47,110 nt of DNA from DATMYQ01 sp035560935 (GTDB lineage Bacteria; Bacillota; Negativicutes; Sporomusales; Sporomusaceae), in assembly GCA_035560935.1 (NCBI GenBank), contig DATMYQ010000185.1:1-47110 (forward strand). The letters are read 5' to 3'. A program made the translations under genes and the position numbers. Below the pieces are notes generated by a model. It ran no database searches and was not told where the DNA came from. It saw nothing but the letters and a program-made list of their open reading frames with translations. Each line of letters starts with the position of its first letter. Within the stretch, counting starts at the first letter, position 1. Below are positions 25,112 to 34,548 of this stretch, piece after piece.

Positions 25112-28100
25112 ATGGATAAACGGGCGATGCCCGACGGCTCGAAAACCGATCCGACGGTAGACAAAACAGAACTGGAATGGCGTCGGCGTAACCGAATTCT
25201 TTCGGTTTTGCATGAAACGGCTTTGGGCATTATGAACCGACGTAATGTGGTGGAATTACTGGAAACCGCTCTGGAACAGGCGGTGGAACTGACGGCTGCC
25301 GCTGCCGGCTGGATTGTCCTTTTTAATGAAGAGCGTAGTGAACAGATCCGGGTGGTGGCGCTGGGCAATGGTAAACGCTTGCTGGGGAACCGGCAGCCGA
25401 TCACCGCCGATGGTGCCGGCCGGGTGTGGGAAACCGGGGAAATGGTGGTCATCAATCCTCCGTGCACGCCTCCTGAGGGAAGTGAGCCAACGGCTGTTGC
25501 CGGGGCGTTTATTGGGGTGCCGTTGCGTAATGGTCCGAACTTGGCCGGCGTGATTTGTCTGCAGCACCGGCAAACGGACCGCCGGTTTACGGAAGAAGAT
25601 GAGGAAGCACTGGAACAGTTGGCCGGACTGGCTTCGGTGGCGTATGAAAACGCCGTATTGCACCGGGATCTGGAAAAGGAACTCAGTGACCGGCGGTTAA
25701 TGGAAAGCGTGCAGGCGACGCTGTATGAAATTTCAGAGACGGCCCACTGCGGCGCGATGGAGAAGCTGTTTGATGCGCTGTATCAGTTGATTTGCCGGCT
25801 GATTCCCACCAACAATGTGGTGATTGCCTTTTACGACGCGACAACCGATACCGTGACGTTTCCGTATTTTGTCGGTTCCCGTGCTGCCAAACCGCAAACC
25901 CGGTGCGGTGGCCGGGGTTTGACAGAATATGTGGTTCGCCAGGGCGAACGGGTGTTGTTGTCGACGGCGGACTATTGGCGGCTGCTGCAGGAGGGCGAAA
26001 TACGCGTCTATGATTCCTGCCTGACAGAATCGGTGGCCAAGGATGGAATGGCCTGGCTGGGCATTCCGCTGCGGGATTCTGATAATCAGATTTTTGGGGT
26101 GCTGTCAGTGGATATTTATGACAGTAACCGGCAATATACGGAAGCCGATATCGATATGCTGAATTTTGTTTCCCGCCAGGTGGCCATGGCCATTGAACGG
26201 GCCCGCGTTCAGGCGGCGTTGCGGGAAAGTGAAGAGAAATACCGGACGATTGTCGAGAACAGCGCCGATGCGATTTTTATCGTGCGGGATGAAAAATATC
26301 ACTTTATCAATAAGACGATGGGTGGACTGTTTGGTCTGGAACAAAGTGAGATGGAGGGAAAACCTATCACTTTGTTTTTGCATCCCGACTATCAAAAACA
26401 AGTTGTGGAAAATTACCGTTTGCGGCTGCAGGGAAAAGAGGTTCCAGACTCTTACGAAATAAAAATCATTAATCAGCAGGGAGAAGTACGGTCCGGCGAC
26501 GTGGCCTCCCGGAGAATTTTACTCAACGGTGAACCGGTGATACTGGGCATCGGCCGGGACACCACGCTGGAGAAACGGGCCGCGCAGACCCAGCAGGCAC
26601 TGTACCGGATATCGGAGGCGGCCGGAACCGCCGAGAATATGAAGGAATTGTACCGCGACGTTCATAGCATTATCAGAGAGTTATTGCCGGCGGAGAATTT
26701 TTTTATCGCTTTGTACAATGAACAGGAAGACACGTTGACGTTTCCCTATTACGTGGATGTCAATTTTGACGCCGAATTGTCGTCTCTTCCGTCGCCCCGT
26801 CCGGTGGGGAGGAGCCTGACGGACCAGGTGATCCGTACCGGGGAATTGCTTTGCCTGACTGAGGACGAAATTTGCGAACGCCAACAGCGTGAAGAGATAA
26901 AATGTTTGGGTACCCTCTGCCGGCATTGGCTGGGCGTGCCGTTGAAAGGCACCGATGACCGGATACTGGGGGCGATGGTGGTTCAGATTTATGAAGGCAG
27001 AAACCGCTACACCCAGGCCGACCGCGAGATTATGACCACGGTTTCCCGGCAGGTGGCGATGGCGGTGGAGCGCACCCGGGTTAAAAACGCTCTGCGCGAA
27101 AGTGAGGAAAAATACCGGGTTATCGCGGAAAATACTTTGGACGCCATTTTTGTCATCAAGAACGGCAAATATATTTGGGCCAATGAAGCGATGGGCCGGA
27201 TGCTGGGAATTGACAGCCGGGAACTGATTGGTCAAAAAATTGGCCGCTTCGTTCATCCGGACAGACAGCCCTGGTTTTATCAAAATTATCAGCGTAAAAC
27301 GCTGGGCGAACTGAACCAGGAGTTTTATGAAATCCGGGTGGTTACCGCCCAGGGACAGGATCGGCTTTGGGAGATGAACACCCGGCCGATACTGGTTGGC
27401 GGGGAACCGGCGGTACAGGGACTGGGGCGGGACGTGACCGACCGGATCCGGGCCGGCAAAGTGCAAAATGCGCTTTATCAAATCGCTGAGGCCACCAGTT
27501 CCACCGCGAATCTGGCAACTCTCTACCGGGCGGTGCATCAGATTGTGAGTGACCTGATTCCGGCGGAGAATTTTTATATCGCCCTTTATGACCGGAGCGA
27601 ACAGTGTTTGTTGTTTCCCTATTTTGTCGACCAGCAATCCACTTCTCCGCCCGTCAAACGACCGATACGGCGGGGGATTACCGAATACGTGATCAATCAG
27701 CGGCGGCCCGTCTGCCTTAATCACCAGGAACTGTTGGCATTGTACGAACGGCGGGAGGTCACTGCCGGCAAAAAAAATGCGATGTACTGGCTGGGAGTGC
27801 CGTTAAAAGATGTGGACGGTCAGGTATTTGGCGTCATGACGGTACAAAGCTATGAAGGAAATTACCAGTATACCAAAAGAGATATTGATATACTGGAAGC
27901 GGTGTCCGGACAGGTGGCCCTGGCGATCCAACGCAAGCAGGCGGAGGAAAAACTGCGGTATTTCAGCCTGCACGACGCGCTGACCGGCTTGTTTAACCGG
28001 GCGTACTTCGAAACCGAACTGCAGCGGATCAACGATGGCCGCAACGGCGGTGTCGCCATCATCGTCTGCGACGTGGACGGCCTGAAGCTGATGAACGATA

Positions 28101-28960
28101 CCATGGGCCACGTGGCCGGTGACCGGGTGCTGACCGGGGTGGCGGGCATCCTCCGGAAAAGCGTTCGCCAGGAAGATGTGGTGGCCCGTATTGGCGGCGA
28201 TGAATTTGCCGTACTGCTGCGGGAAGGCGACGCGGTCGGCGAGGTATGCCGCCGTATTCGCCAGGAAATCCGCAACTTTAACCGGCGGCAAAAAATGCCG
28301 GTCAGTTTGTCGGTAGGACATTCTTTTCGTGAAACCCGACCCTTTGATTCCCGGGAAGTGTTCCGGGAGGCGGACAACCATATGTACCGGGAAAAACTGC
28401 ACCGTTCCCGCAGCATCCGCAGTTCTTTGGTCCAGACCGCGATGAAAATGCTGGAAATGAGGGATTTTCTTACCGAAGGACATGGCGAGCGTTTACAGGA
28501 TATGGTGACCCGAGTGGCACGCCGCCTGCAGATGCAGGAACGGCAGATTGCCGACTTGCGGCTGCTGGCCCGGTTCCATGATATCGGCAAAGTCGGCATT
28601 CCCGACCGGATTTTATTCAAACCGGGTCCGCTGACACCGGAAGAAACAAAAGAAATGCAGTGCCACTGCGAAATTGGTCATCGGATCGCGTTGTCGTCCG
28701 AGGATATCACACCGCTGGCCGACTGGATACTCAAACACCAGGAATGGTGGGACGGACGGGGATATCCGCTGGGAATCCGTGGTGACGATATCCCGCTGGA
28801 GTGCCGGATTCTGGCGCTGGCCGACGCGTACGACGCCATGACCAGTGACCGGCCTTACCGGAAAGCGGTCAGCCGGGAGGAAGCCATTGTTGAATTGCGG
28901 CAGTACGCCGGGACTCAGTTTGATCCGACGCTGGTGGAAATATTCATTGAAGTGATATAA
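25112..28960 (+). CDS. Multi-sensor cyclic-di-GMP protein: GAF x4, PAS x2, GGDEF, HD-GYP
   Basis: The protein has 1282 residues. I chose ATG 25112 because GCAGGAGG is seven bases upstream; earlier in-frame starts overlap the previous gene and lack a site. The order is GAF (about 25-185), GAF (190-365), PAS (373-490), GAF (500-660), PAS (665-790), GAF (800-945), GGDEF (953-1105) and HD-GYP (1110-1282). GGDEF is intact at 1028-1032, and an RQED inhibitory site lies five residues before it. HD-GYP is intact, with HDIGK at 1156-1160 and DGRGYP at 1214-1219. It may therefore both make and break down cyclic di-GMP. No membrane segment is seen, so it is probably cytoplasmic. The GAF-PAS units are near copies of each other, which points to internal duplication. 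Confidence 0.92.
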   Translation: MDKRAMPDGSKTDPTVDKTELEWRRRNRILSVLHETALGIMNRRNVVELLETALEQAVELTAAAAGWIVLFNEERSEQIRVVALGNGKRLLGNRQPITADGAGRVWETGEMVVINPPCTPPEGSEPTAVAGAFIGVPLRNGPNLAGVICLQHRQTDRRFTEEDEEALEQLAGLASVAYENAVLHRDLEKELSDRRLMESVQATLYEISETAHCGAMEKLFDALYQLICRLIPTNNVVIAFYDATTDTVTFPYFVGSRAAKPQTRCGGRGLTEYVVRQGERVLLSTADYWRLLQEGEIRVYDSCLTESVAKDGMAWLGIPLRDSDNQIFGVLSVDIYDSNRQYTEADIDMLNFVSRQVAMAIERARVQAALRESEEKYRTIVENSADAIFIVRDEKYHFINKTMGGLFGLEQSEMEGKPITLFLHPDYQKQVVENYRLRLQGKEVPDSYEIKIINQQGEVRSGDVASRRILLNGEPVILGIGRDTTLEKRAAQTQQALYRISEAAGTAENMKELYRDVHSIIRELLPAENFFIALYNEQEDTLTFPYYVDVNFDAELSSLPSPRPVGRSLTDQVIRTGELLCLTEDEICERQQREEIKCLGTLCRHWLGVPLKGTDDRILGAMVVQIYEGRNRYTQADREIMTTVSRQVAMAVERTRVKNALRESEEKYRVIAENTLDAIFVIKNGKYIWANEAMGRMLGIDSRELIGQKIGRFVHPDRQPWFYQNYQRKTLGELNQEFYEIRVVTAQGQDRLWEMNTRPILVGGEPAVQGLGRDVTDRIRAGKVQNALYQIAEATSSTANLATLYRAVHQIVSDLIPAENFYIALYDRSEQCLLFPYFVDQQSTSPPVKRPIRRGITEYVINQRRPVCLNHQELLALYERREVTAGKKNAMYWLGVPLKDVDGQVFGVMTVQSYEGNYQYTKRDIDILEAVSGQVALAIQRKQAEEKLRYFSLHDALTGLFNRAYFETELQRINDGRNGGVAIIVCDVDGLKLMNDTMGHVAGDRVLTGVAGILRKSVRQEDVVARIGGDEFAVLLREGDAVGEVCRRIRQEIRNFNRRQKMPVSLSVGHSFRETRPFDSREVFREADNHMYREKLHRSRSIRSSLVQTAMKMLEMRDFLTEGHGERLQDMVTRVARRLQMQERQIADLRLLARFHDIGKVGIPDRILFKPGPLTPEETKEMQCHCEIGHRIALSSEDITPLADWILKHQEWWDGRGYPLGIRGDDIPLECRILALADAYDAMTSDRPYRKAVSREEAIVELRQYAGTQFDPTLVEIFIEVI

Positions 28961-29100
28961 TAAGGAAAAAAACTGTGTGATTGGAAAAGAGCGGCAGGAA
29001 TTTTCCTTTTCAGCGCGAATATGGTCCACTAGAGCGGGTATAGTGCATATACGGGGTTGCAAATCATGTTGCGATAATTGCATAGGGTGGCATGACGGTT

Positions 29101-29254
29101 ATCGGAGAGATCACCCCCCGGGTGACGCCGAAGGAGCAAGGCCTTTGACAAACTCTCAGGCAAAAGGACGGTAGCCGGACCACACTCTGGAGAGCACGCA
29201 AGCGAAAGCAGCGTCACCGAAGGGGAAACCGCAAGGTTAATCTCTCAGGTTTTT
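29101..29254 (+). ncRNA. Tandem glycine riboswitch
   Basis: There are two glycine aptamers in a row. The first (about 29101-29178) has GGAGAG, then CGCCGAAGGAGCAAG, then ACTCTCAGGCAAAAGGAC. The second (about 29179-29254) has CTGGAGAG, CACCGAAGGGGAAACC and TCTCTCAGG. These conserved blocks are diagnostic of the gcvT element, where two aptamers bind glycine. A terminator follows directly, so glycine is expected to switch the gcv operon on. In the 28961-29100 interval before it I see a GTATA-GTGCA-TATAC repeat near 29039-29053 but no promoter I would defend. Confidence 0.95.
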
Positions 29255-29300
29255 AGAGACAGAGACAAAGCGTATACGCGCTTTCTCTCTGTCTTTTCTT
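29255..29300 (+). terminator. Riboswitch expression-platform terminator
   Basis: AGAGACAGAGA at 29255-29265 pairs with TCTCTCTGTCT at 29284-29294, with an inner AAAGCG/CGCTTT helix and a T-rich tail. Its 5' arm adjoins the end of the second aptamer, so glycine binding can compete with terminator formation. Confidence 0.85.
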
Positions 29301-29368
29301 CGTTATCGCCCGAAGCTTCGATAAAGACGGGGAAGGCCTTGCTAAAAATAGTGAAGGGGGATTGGTCA

Positions 29369-30475
29369 ATGACAACGGGAAAACAGACGCCTTTGTATCA
29401 AGCCCATGTCCGGTACGGTGGTAAAATCGTAGAGTTTGGTGGCTGGTTGCTGCCGGTCCAGTATTCGAACATCCTGGAGGAACATAAGGCCGTGCGGGAA
29501 AAAGCCGGATTGTTTGACGTCTCTCACATGGGCGAAGTGCTGGCGACGGGACCGGACGCGCTGGCGTTCGTGCAGAAACTGGTGGTCAACGACGTGTCGC
29601 GGCTGCGGGTGGGGCAGGTGCAGTACTCACCCATGTGCTACGAAAATGGCGGTGTGGTGGATGACCTGCTGGTTTACAAGCAGGCTGACGACAAGTATTT
29701 CATTGTGATCAACGCCGGCAACATTGACAAAGATTGGGAATGGATGCAGAAAAATGCCGACGACTTTCAATGCCAACTGACCCATTTGTCGGATGCCACG
29801 GCGGAACTGGCCCTGCAGGGGCCGCAGGCGGAAGCGATTCTCGGCAAACTCACCGACGCGCCCTTACAAGACCTGGGCTATTACTGTTTTATCGAAAAAA
29901 CGACGGTGGCGGGCAAGGCGGTGATGATTTCCCGCACCGGCTATACCGGCGAAGACGGGTTTGAGATTTACTGCCGGCCGGAAGATGCGGAATTTTTGTG
30001 GGACACGCTGCTGGAAACCGGCAAGCCGCTGGGCCTGCTGCCCACCGGCCTGGGCTGCCGCGACACACTGCGGTTTGAAGCCTGCCTGCCGTTGTATGGC
30101 CATGAACTGTCGGCGGACATCACGCCGCTGGAAGCCGGACTGGGAAAATTTATCGGCTGGGAAAAACCGGACTTCAACGGCAAAGCGGCACTGGCAGCGC
30201 AAAAAGCCGCCGGCTTGAAGCGGAAACTGACCGGTTTTGAAATGACCGGACGCGGCATTGCCCGGGCCGAATATCCGATAACCGCCGACGGTCGGGTGAT
30301 CGGGGTGGTGACTACCGGTTCGCCGGCACCTACTACCGGTAAAAATATGGGCATGGCGCTGGTGGAGACGGCCTACGCGGAAATGGGCCGGGAATTTGAC
30401 GTGATGATCCGAGAGAAACCGGTGGCGGCCCGTGTGGCGGCCCGGCCTTTCGTCCGGCACCATGTCAAGCGGTAA
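29369..30475 (+). CDS. gcvT: Glycine cleavage system T protein (aminomethyltransferase)
   Basis: The protein has 368 residues. ATG 29369 has AAGGGGGA seven bases upstream; an in-frame TTG at 29339 lies in the leader. T-protein features are EFGGWLLPVQY near the start, HMGEVLATGP, NAGNIDKDWEWM, SRTGYTGEDGFEIYC with the folate-contacting acidic residue, and GLGCRDTLRFEACLPLYGHE. It takes the aminomethyl group from lipoylated GcvH and passes it to tetrahydrofolate, giving methylene-tetrahydrofolate and ammonia. It is the first gene after the glycine riboswitch. Confidence 0.97.
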   Translation: MTTGKQTPLYQAHVRYGGKIVEFGGWLLPVQYSNILEEHKAVREKAGLFDVSHMGEVLATGPDALAFVQKLVVNDVSRLRVGQVQYSPMCYENGGVVDDLLVYKQADDKYFIVINAGNIDKDWEWMQKNADDFQCQLTHLSDATAELALQGPQAEAILGKLTDAPLQDLGYYCFIEKTTVAGKAVMISRTGYTGEDGFEIYCRPEDAEFLWDTLLETGKPLGLLPTGLGCRDTLRFEACLPLYGHELSADITPLEAGLGKFIGWEKPDFNGKAALAAQKAAGLKRKLTGFEMTGRGIARAEYPITADGRVIGVVTTGSPAPTTGKNMGMALVETAYAEMGREFDVMIREKPVAARVAARPFVRHHVKR

Positions 30476-30553
30476 CGGAACCTGTATCTTTTTAGACTTA
30501 AGATCCGTCATATCATATGACAAAAAAATAAAAAATGAGAGGGGTCTGACACA

Positions 30554-30943
30554 ATGAACTGTCCGAAAGAACTGAAGTATACCACCAATCATGAGTGGGT
30601 AAAAATCGAGGGTAACCGGGCCACTGTCGGCATCACCGACTTTGCCCAGGGACAACTGGGGGACGTGGTGTTTATCGAGGTGCCCGCTGTCGGGACCAAA
30701 GTCACCGCCGGTAAAGGCTTTGCGGTAGTGGAGTCGGTAAAGGCCGTTTCCGATATCTACGCGCCGGTGAACGGCGTAGTGGTGGAGGCCAATGACGAAT
30801 TGACCGATGCTCCGGAAACCGTTAACCAGGATGCCTTCGGCAAAGGCTGGATTGCGGTGATCGAAATGAGCGATGACCACAGCGGCGAAGAGTTGATGGA
30901 CAGCGTTGCCTACGCCAAGATTGCGGAGGAAGGGGGACACTGA
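30554..30943 (+). CDS. gcvH: Glycine cleavage system H protein
   Basis: The protein has 129 residues. GAGAGGGG lies upstream of the ATG. The lipoyl attachment site is Lys63 in VVESVKAVSDIYAP, with NHEWVKIEGNRATVGITDFAQGQLGDVVFIE before it. It carries the aminomethyl intermediate between the P and T proteins and is the substrate of the lipoylation enzymes encoded later in the operon. It stops one base before gcvPA. Confidence 0.97.
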   Translation: MNCPKELKYTTNHEWVKIEGNRATVGITDFAQGQLGDVVFIEVPAVGTKVTAGKGFAVVESVKAVSDIYAPVNGVVVEANDELTDAPETVNQDAFGKGWIAVIEMSDDHSGEELMDSVAYAKIAEEGGH

Positions 30944-30944
30944 G

Positions 30945-32291
30945 ATGACCTGGAGTTATCTGCCCCACACTCCGGAAGACCGTCGCCAGATGCTGGAGGC
31001 CATTGGCGTTAAAACGGTCGACGAACTGTTTGGCGACGTGCCGGCGGCGCTGCGCCTGGACCGGGCGCTGAATTTGCCGCCGGCGATGGCGGAACCGGAC
31101 CTGGTCCGTCATCTGCAGGACCTGGCCGGAACCAATTTGAATTTTGACCAGTGCAGCTGCTTTTTGGGTGCCGGTGTTTACGATCATTACATTCCCAGCG
31201 TGGTGGATCACGTGATCCGCCGTTCGGAATTCTATACGGCGTATACCCAGTATCAGCCGGAAATATCGCAGGGATACCTGCAGGCGCTCTGGGAATATCA
31301 GAGTATGATCTGCACGCTGACCGGCATGGACGTGGCCAACGCCTCCATGTATGACGGTGGCACGGCGATGGCGGAAGCGGCGATGATGGCCTGCGGTGCC
31401 ACCGGCCGCAGCCGCCTCCTGGTGGCCCGCTCGGTGCATCCCCATTATCGGACCATTTTGGGCACTTATGGCCGGGACCGGGACTATACGATGGAAGCCG
31501 TCGGTCAGGCGGATGGCCGCCTGGACCTGTCAGACCTGGACAGCCGCCTCGATAACAGCGTGGCTGCCGTTATCGTTCAGAACCCTAATTTCTTCGGCTG
31601 CGTTGAGGATCTGGCCGAAATTGCCGCCCGGGTTCATGCCCAAGGCGGACTGCTGATCGTGTCGGCTGACCCCATTTCTCTGGGCCTGCTGGCTTCACCC
31701 GGCAGCTGCGGCGCCGACATCGTCACCGGTGAGGGGCAGGGACTGGGGCTGGCCGCCTCGTTTGGCGGCCCTTATCTGGGCTTCTTTGCCGCTACGGAAA
31801 AACTGATGCGAAAAATGCCGGGCCGGATCATCGGTCAAACCACGGATCAGGAAGGAACCCGTGGTTTTGTGCTGACGTTGCAGGCGAGGGAACAGCATAT
31901 CCGCCGCGAAAAAGCCACTTCCAACATCTGTTCCAACGAGGCGCTTTGTGCGCTGACGGCGGCGGTATATTTAAGCGCCGTCGGCCGGGAAGGCCTGGGC
32001 CAGGTGGCCCGTCTTTGCCTGCAAAAGGCGGCCTACGCCAAAAAACAACTGCTGGAGCAGGCCGGCTGTCAGGCAGTATTCGGCGCGCCTCACTTTAAAG
32101 AATTCGTCGTCACCTGTCCCCGGCCGGTGGCGGAAATCAACGCGGCGCTGCTGCAAAAGAACATCCTTGGCGGCCTGGATCTCAGCGGCTGCTATCCGGA
32201 ACTGGGCCAGGCGATGCTGGTCTGCGTCACGGAAAAACGGACCCGTGCGGAAATTGACCGGCTGGCGGCAGAAATGGGGGCGATGAAATGA
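30945..32291 (+). CDS. gcvPA: Glycine decarboxylase subunit 1 (N-terminal half of P protein)
   Basis: The protein has 448 residues. ATG 30945 has GGAGGAAGGGGG upstream and lies one base after the gcvH stop. It is the non-PLP half of the two-subunit P protein: SYLPHTPEDRRQML at the start, FLGAGVYDHYIPSVVDHV, YTAYTQYQPEISQGYLQ, YDGGTAMAEAAMMA, and CSNEALCALTAAVYL. With GcvPB it decarboxylates glycine and transfers the aminomethyl group to GcvH. The gene overlaps gcvPB by four bases (ATGA). Confidence 0.97.
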   Translation: MTWSYLPHTPEDRRQMLEAIGVKTVDELFGDVPAALRLDRALNLPPAMAEPDLVRHLQDLAGTNLNFDQCSCFLGAGVYDHYIPSVVDHVIRRSEFYTAYTQYQPEISQGYLQALWEYQSMICTLTGMDVANASMYDGGTAMAEAAMMACGATGRSRLLVARSVHPHYRTILGTYGRDRDYTMEAVGQADGRLDLSDLDSRLDNSVAAVIVQNPNFFGCVEDLAEIAARVHAQGGLLIVSADPISLGLLASPGSCGADIVTGEGQGLGLAASFGGPYLGFFAATEKLMRKMPGRIIGQTTDQEGTRGFVLTLQAREQHIRREKATSNICSNEALCALTAAVYLSAVGREGLGQVARLCLQKAAYAKKQLLEQAGCQAVFGAPHFKEFVVTCPRPVAEINAALLQKNILGGLDLSGCYPELGQAMLVCVTEKRTRAEIDRLAAEMGAMK

Positions 32292-33739
32292 GACAATCCC
32301 AACCGTTGATTTTTGAGATCGGCAGTCCCGGACGCCGGGGCGTTGATCTGCCGGCCTGTGATGTGCCGGTTACGGCTGTCAGCGACCTGATTCCCGACGC
32401 ATTGCTGCGTCAGGAACCGCCGGTGCTGCCTCAGGTAAGCCAGCAGGAACTGATGCGGCATTATACCGGCTTGTCGCGGCGCAATTTTGGCGTGGATACC
32501 GGGTTTTATCCGCTGGGTTCCTGCACCATGAAATACAATCCCAAAGTGAATGAAGACGCTTGCCGGTACGCCGGTTTTGCCCATATCCATCCGTTGCAGG
32601 ACCCGAGCACCGTGCAGGGCGCGCTGGCGTTGCTGCACAATATGGAAAGCTATCTGGCCGAGATTGCCGGCATGGACGCCGTCACGCTGCAGCCGGTGGC
32701 CGGCGCTCACGGCGAACTGACCGGTATCAAACTGATTCGGGCCTATCACCGCCACCGGGGCGAAAACCGGACCAAAGTCATCGTACCGGATTCGGCCCAT
32801 GGCACCAACCCGGCCACCGCCGCCGTCTGCGGCCTGGACATCGTGGAAATCAAATCTCATGCCGACGGTTCCATCGACCTGGCGGCGCTGAAAGCGGCTG
32901 TGGGTCCGGACACGGCGGCGCTGATGCTGACCAATCCCAGCACCCTGGGTTTGTTTGAAAGTCAGATTGGCGAAATTGCTAATATCGTACACGGCGCCGG
33001 CGGCCTGCTCTACTACGACGGAGCCAACGCGAACGCGATCATGGGCGTGGTCCGCCCCGGCGACATGGGTTTCGATGTGGTTCACTTCAATTTGCACAAA
33101 ACCTTTTCCACCCCCCATGGCGGCGGCGGGCCCGGGTCGGGACCCATTGGCGTCAAGCAGGATCTGATCCCGTTTTTGCCGGTGCCGGTGGTCACCTATG
33201 ACGGCGAAACGTATCGCCTGGAAGGGGATTTGCCGCTGTCGATCGGTAAAATCCATTCCTTCTGGGGCAACTTCGGCGTGATTGTCCGGGCCTACGCCTA
33301 TATCCGGACCATGGGGCCCGATGGGCTGCTGCAGTCCAGCCGCGATGCGGTACTGAACGCCAACTATTGTCTGGCGGAACTGAAAAAAGCGTACCACGCG
33401 CCGTTTGAACGCTTCTGTCTCCATGAATGCGTGCTGACGTCCAAATACCAGAAACCTCAGGGCCTGCACACGCTGGATATTGCCAAGCGATTGCTGGACT
33501 ATGGCTATCATCCGCCCACCATCTACTTCCCGCTGATTGTGGATGAAGCCCTGATGATCGAACCCACCGAAACCGAAAGCAAAGAAACCCTGGACGGCTT
33601 TATCGACGTGATGAAGCGGATTGCCAAAGAAGCGGCGGAAACACCGGAACTGGTTAAAGATTCACCCCATTCCACCGTGGTGGGCCGGCTGGACGAAACC
33701 ACAGCCGCCCGCAAGCCGGTGGTGCGATGGAAAGAGTAG
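32288..33739 (+). CDS. gcvPB: Glycine decarboxylase subunit 2 (PLP-binding half of P protein)
   Basis: The protein has 483 residues. The PLP-binding lysine is Lys271 in FNLHKTFSTPHGGGGPGSGP. Other marks are FYPLGSCTMKYNPKVNE at 73-89 and HGTNPATAAVCG at 171-182. With GcvPA it forms the alpha2-beta2 glycine decarboxylase found in Firmicutes and archaea. The next gene starts 13 bases before its stop codon. Confidence 0.97.
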   Translation: MRQSQPLIFEIGSPGRRGVDLPACDVPVTAVSDLIPDALLRQEPPVLPQVSQQELMRHYTGLSRRNFGVDTGFYPLGSCTMKYNPKVNEDACRYAGFAHIHPLQDPSTVQGALALLHNMESYLAEIAGMDAVTLQPVAGAHGELTGIKLIRAYHRHRGENRTKVIVPDSAHGTNPATAAVCGLDIVEIKSHADGSIDLAALKAAVGPDTAALMLTNPSTLGLFESQIGEIANIVHGAGGLLYYDGANANAIMGVVRPGDMGFDVVHFNLHKTFSTPHGGGGPGSGPIGVKQDLIPFLPVPVVTYDGETYRLEGDLPLSIGKIHSFWGNFGVIVRAYAYIRTMGPDGLLQSSRDAVLNANYCLAELKKAYHAPFERFCLHECVLTSKYQKPQGLHTLDIAKRLLDYGYHPPTIYFPLIVDEALMIEPTETESKETLDGFIDVMKRIAKEAAETPELVKDSPHSTVVGRLDETTAARKPVVRWKE

Positions 33740-34548
33740 TACCCGGCTGTATCCGGTTTATCCGTCCCCGGCAGACCGCCGCCGTCAGCGTGACCGGCGG
33801 CGCCTGCCAACTGGACTGCGCCCATTGCGGCGGCCATTATTTGCAACAGATGATTCCGCTCAGCAGTTTGGACGCCGATCATCTGCCGCCGGCCACCAGC
33901 TGGCTGGTCAGCGGCGGCTGCGGCCGCGATGGCAGCGTGGCGCTGGCGGAACATTTGGAACGGCTGCGGGAACTGAAAGGTTCGAAAAAATTCAATGTCC
34001 ATGTGGGTCTGATTAAAGCAGAAGACGTGCCCGGCGTGGCCGCGCTGGCCGACCGGGTATCCTTTGACTTTGTCGGTGATGACACCACCATCCGGGAAGT
34101 GTTCGGCATCGAACGCCGGGTGGAGGACTATGCCGAGTGCTATCAAAACCTGCGGCGCCGGGTTCCGGTGACTCCCCATATCTGCGTGGGCCTTCACGGC
34201 GGCCGGCTACGGGGAGAAGGCCGGGCGCTGGAACTGCTAAAAGAAATGGGCGCTGACAGTCTGACCCTGATTATTTTCACCCCGACGCCGGGAACCCGCT
34301 ATGCGGACTGCAGCCCACCGCCGCTCAATGAGGTGGCGGAAATTTTCCGGCAGGCGCGGCGTTTGTTTCCCGACATTCCGGTGCAACTGGGTTGTATGCG
34401 ACCGGGTGGTCAGTACCGGGATCAGGTGGACCGGCTGGCGTTGGCGGCGGGACTGGATGCCATTGTTCAGCCGGCCCCCGGTGCCCGCCAACTGGCGCAG
34501 GAACTGCAACTGACCGTCACCTGGGGAGAGGAGTGCTGCGGCCTATGA
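33727..34548 (+). CDS. Radical-SAM protein, LipS-type lipoyl synthase component (first)
   Basis: The protein has 273 residues. The radical-SAM cluster motif is CQLDCAHC (Cys27, Cys31, Cys34), preceded by AVSVTGGA. The body is a TIM barrel with HVGLIKAEDV, SFDFVGDD, HICVGLHGGRLRGEGRALELL and IIFTPTPGTRYAD. An extra pair of cysteines lies in WGEECCGL at the end. Two radical-SAM proteins together in a gcv operon, next to an octanoyltransferase, fit the LipS1/LipS2 pair that makes the lipoyl cofactor in archaea and many anaerobes lacking LipA. I cannot say which of the two this is. It overlaps both neighbours by a few bases. Confidence 0.72.
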   Translation: MERVVPGCIRFIRPRQTAAVSVTGGACQLDCAHCGGHYLQQMIPLSSLDADHLPPATSWLVSGGCGRDGSVALAEHLERLRELKGSKKFNVHVGLIKAEDVPGVAALADRVSFDFVGDDTTIREVFGIERRVEDYAECYQNLRRRVPVTPHICVGLHGGRLRGEGRALELLKEMGADSLTLIIFTPTPGTRYADCSPPPLNEVAEIFRQARRLFPDIPVQLGCMRPGGQYRDQVDRLALAAGLDAIVQPAPGARQLAQELQLTVTWGEECCGL

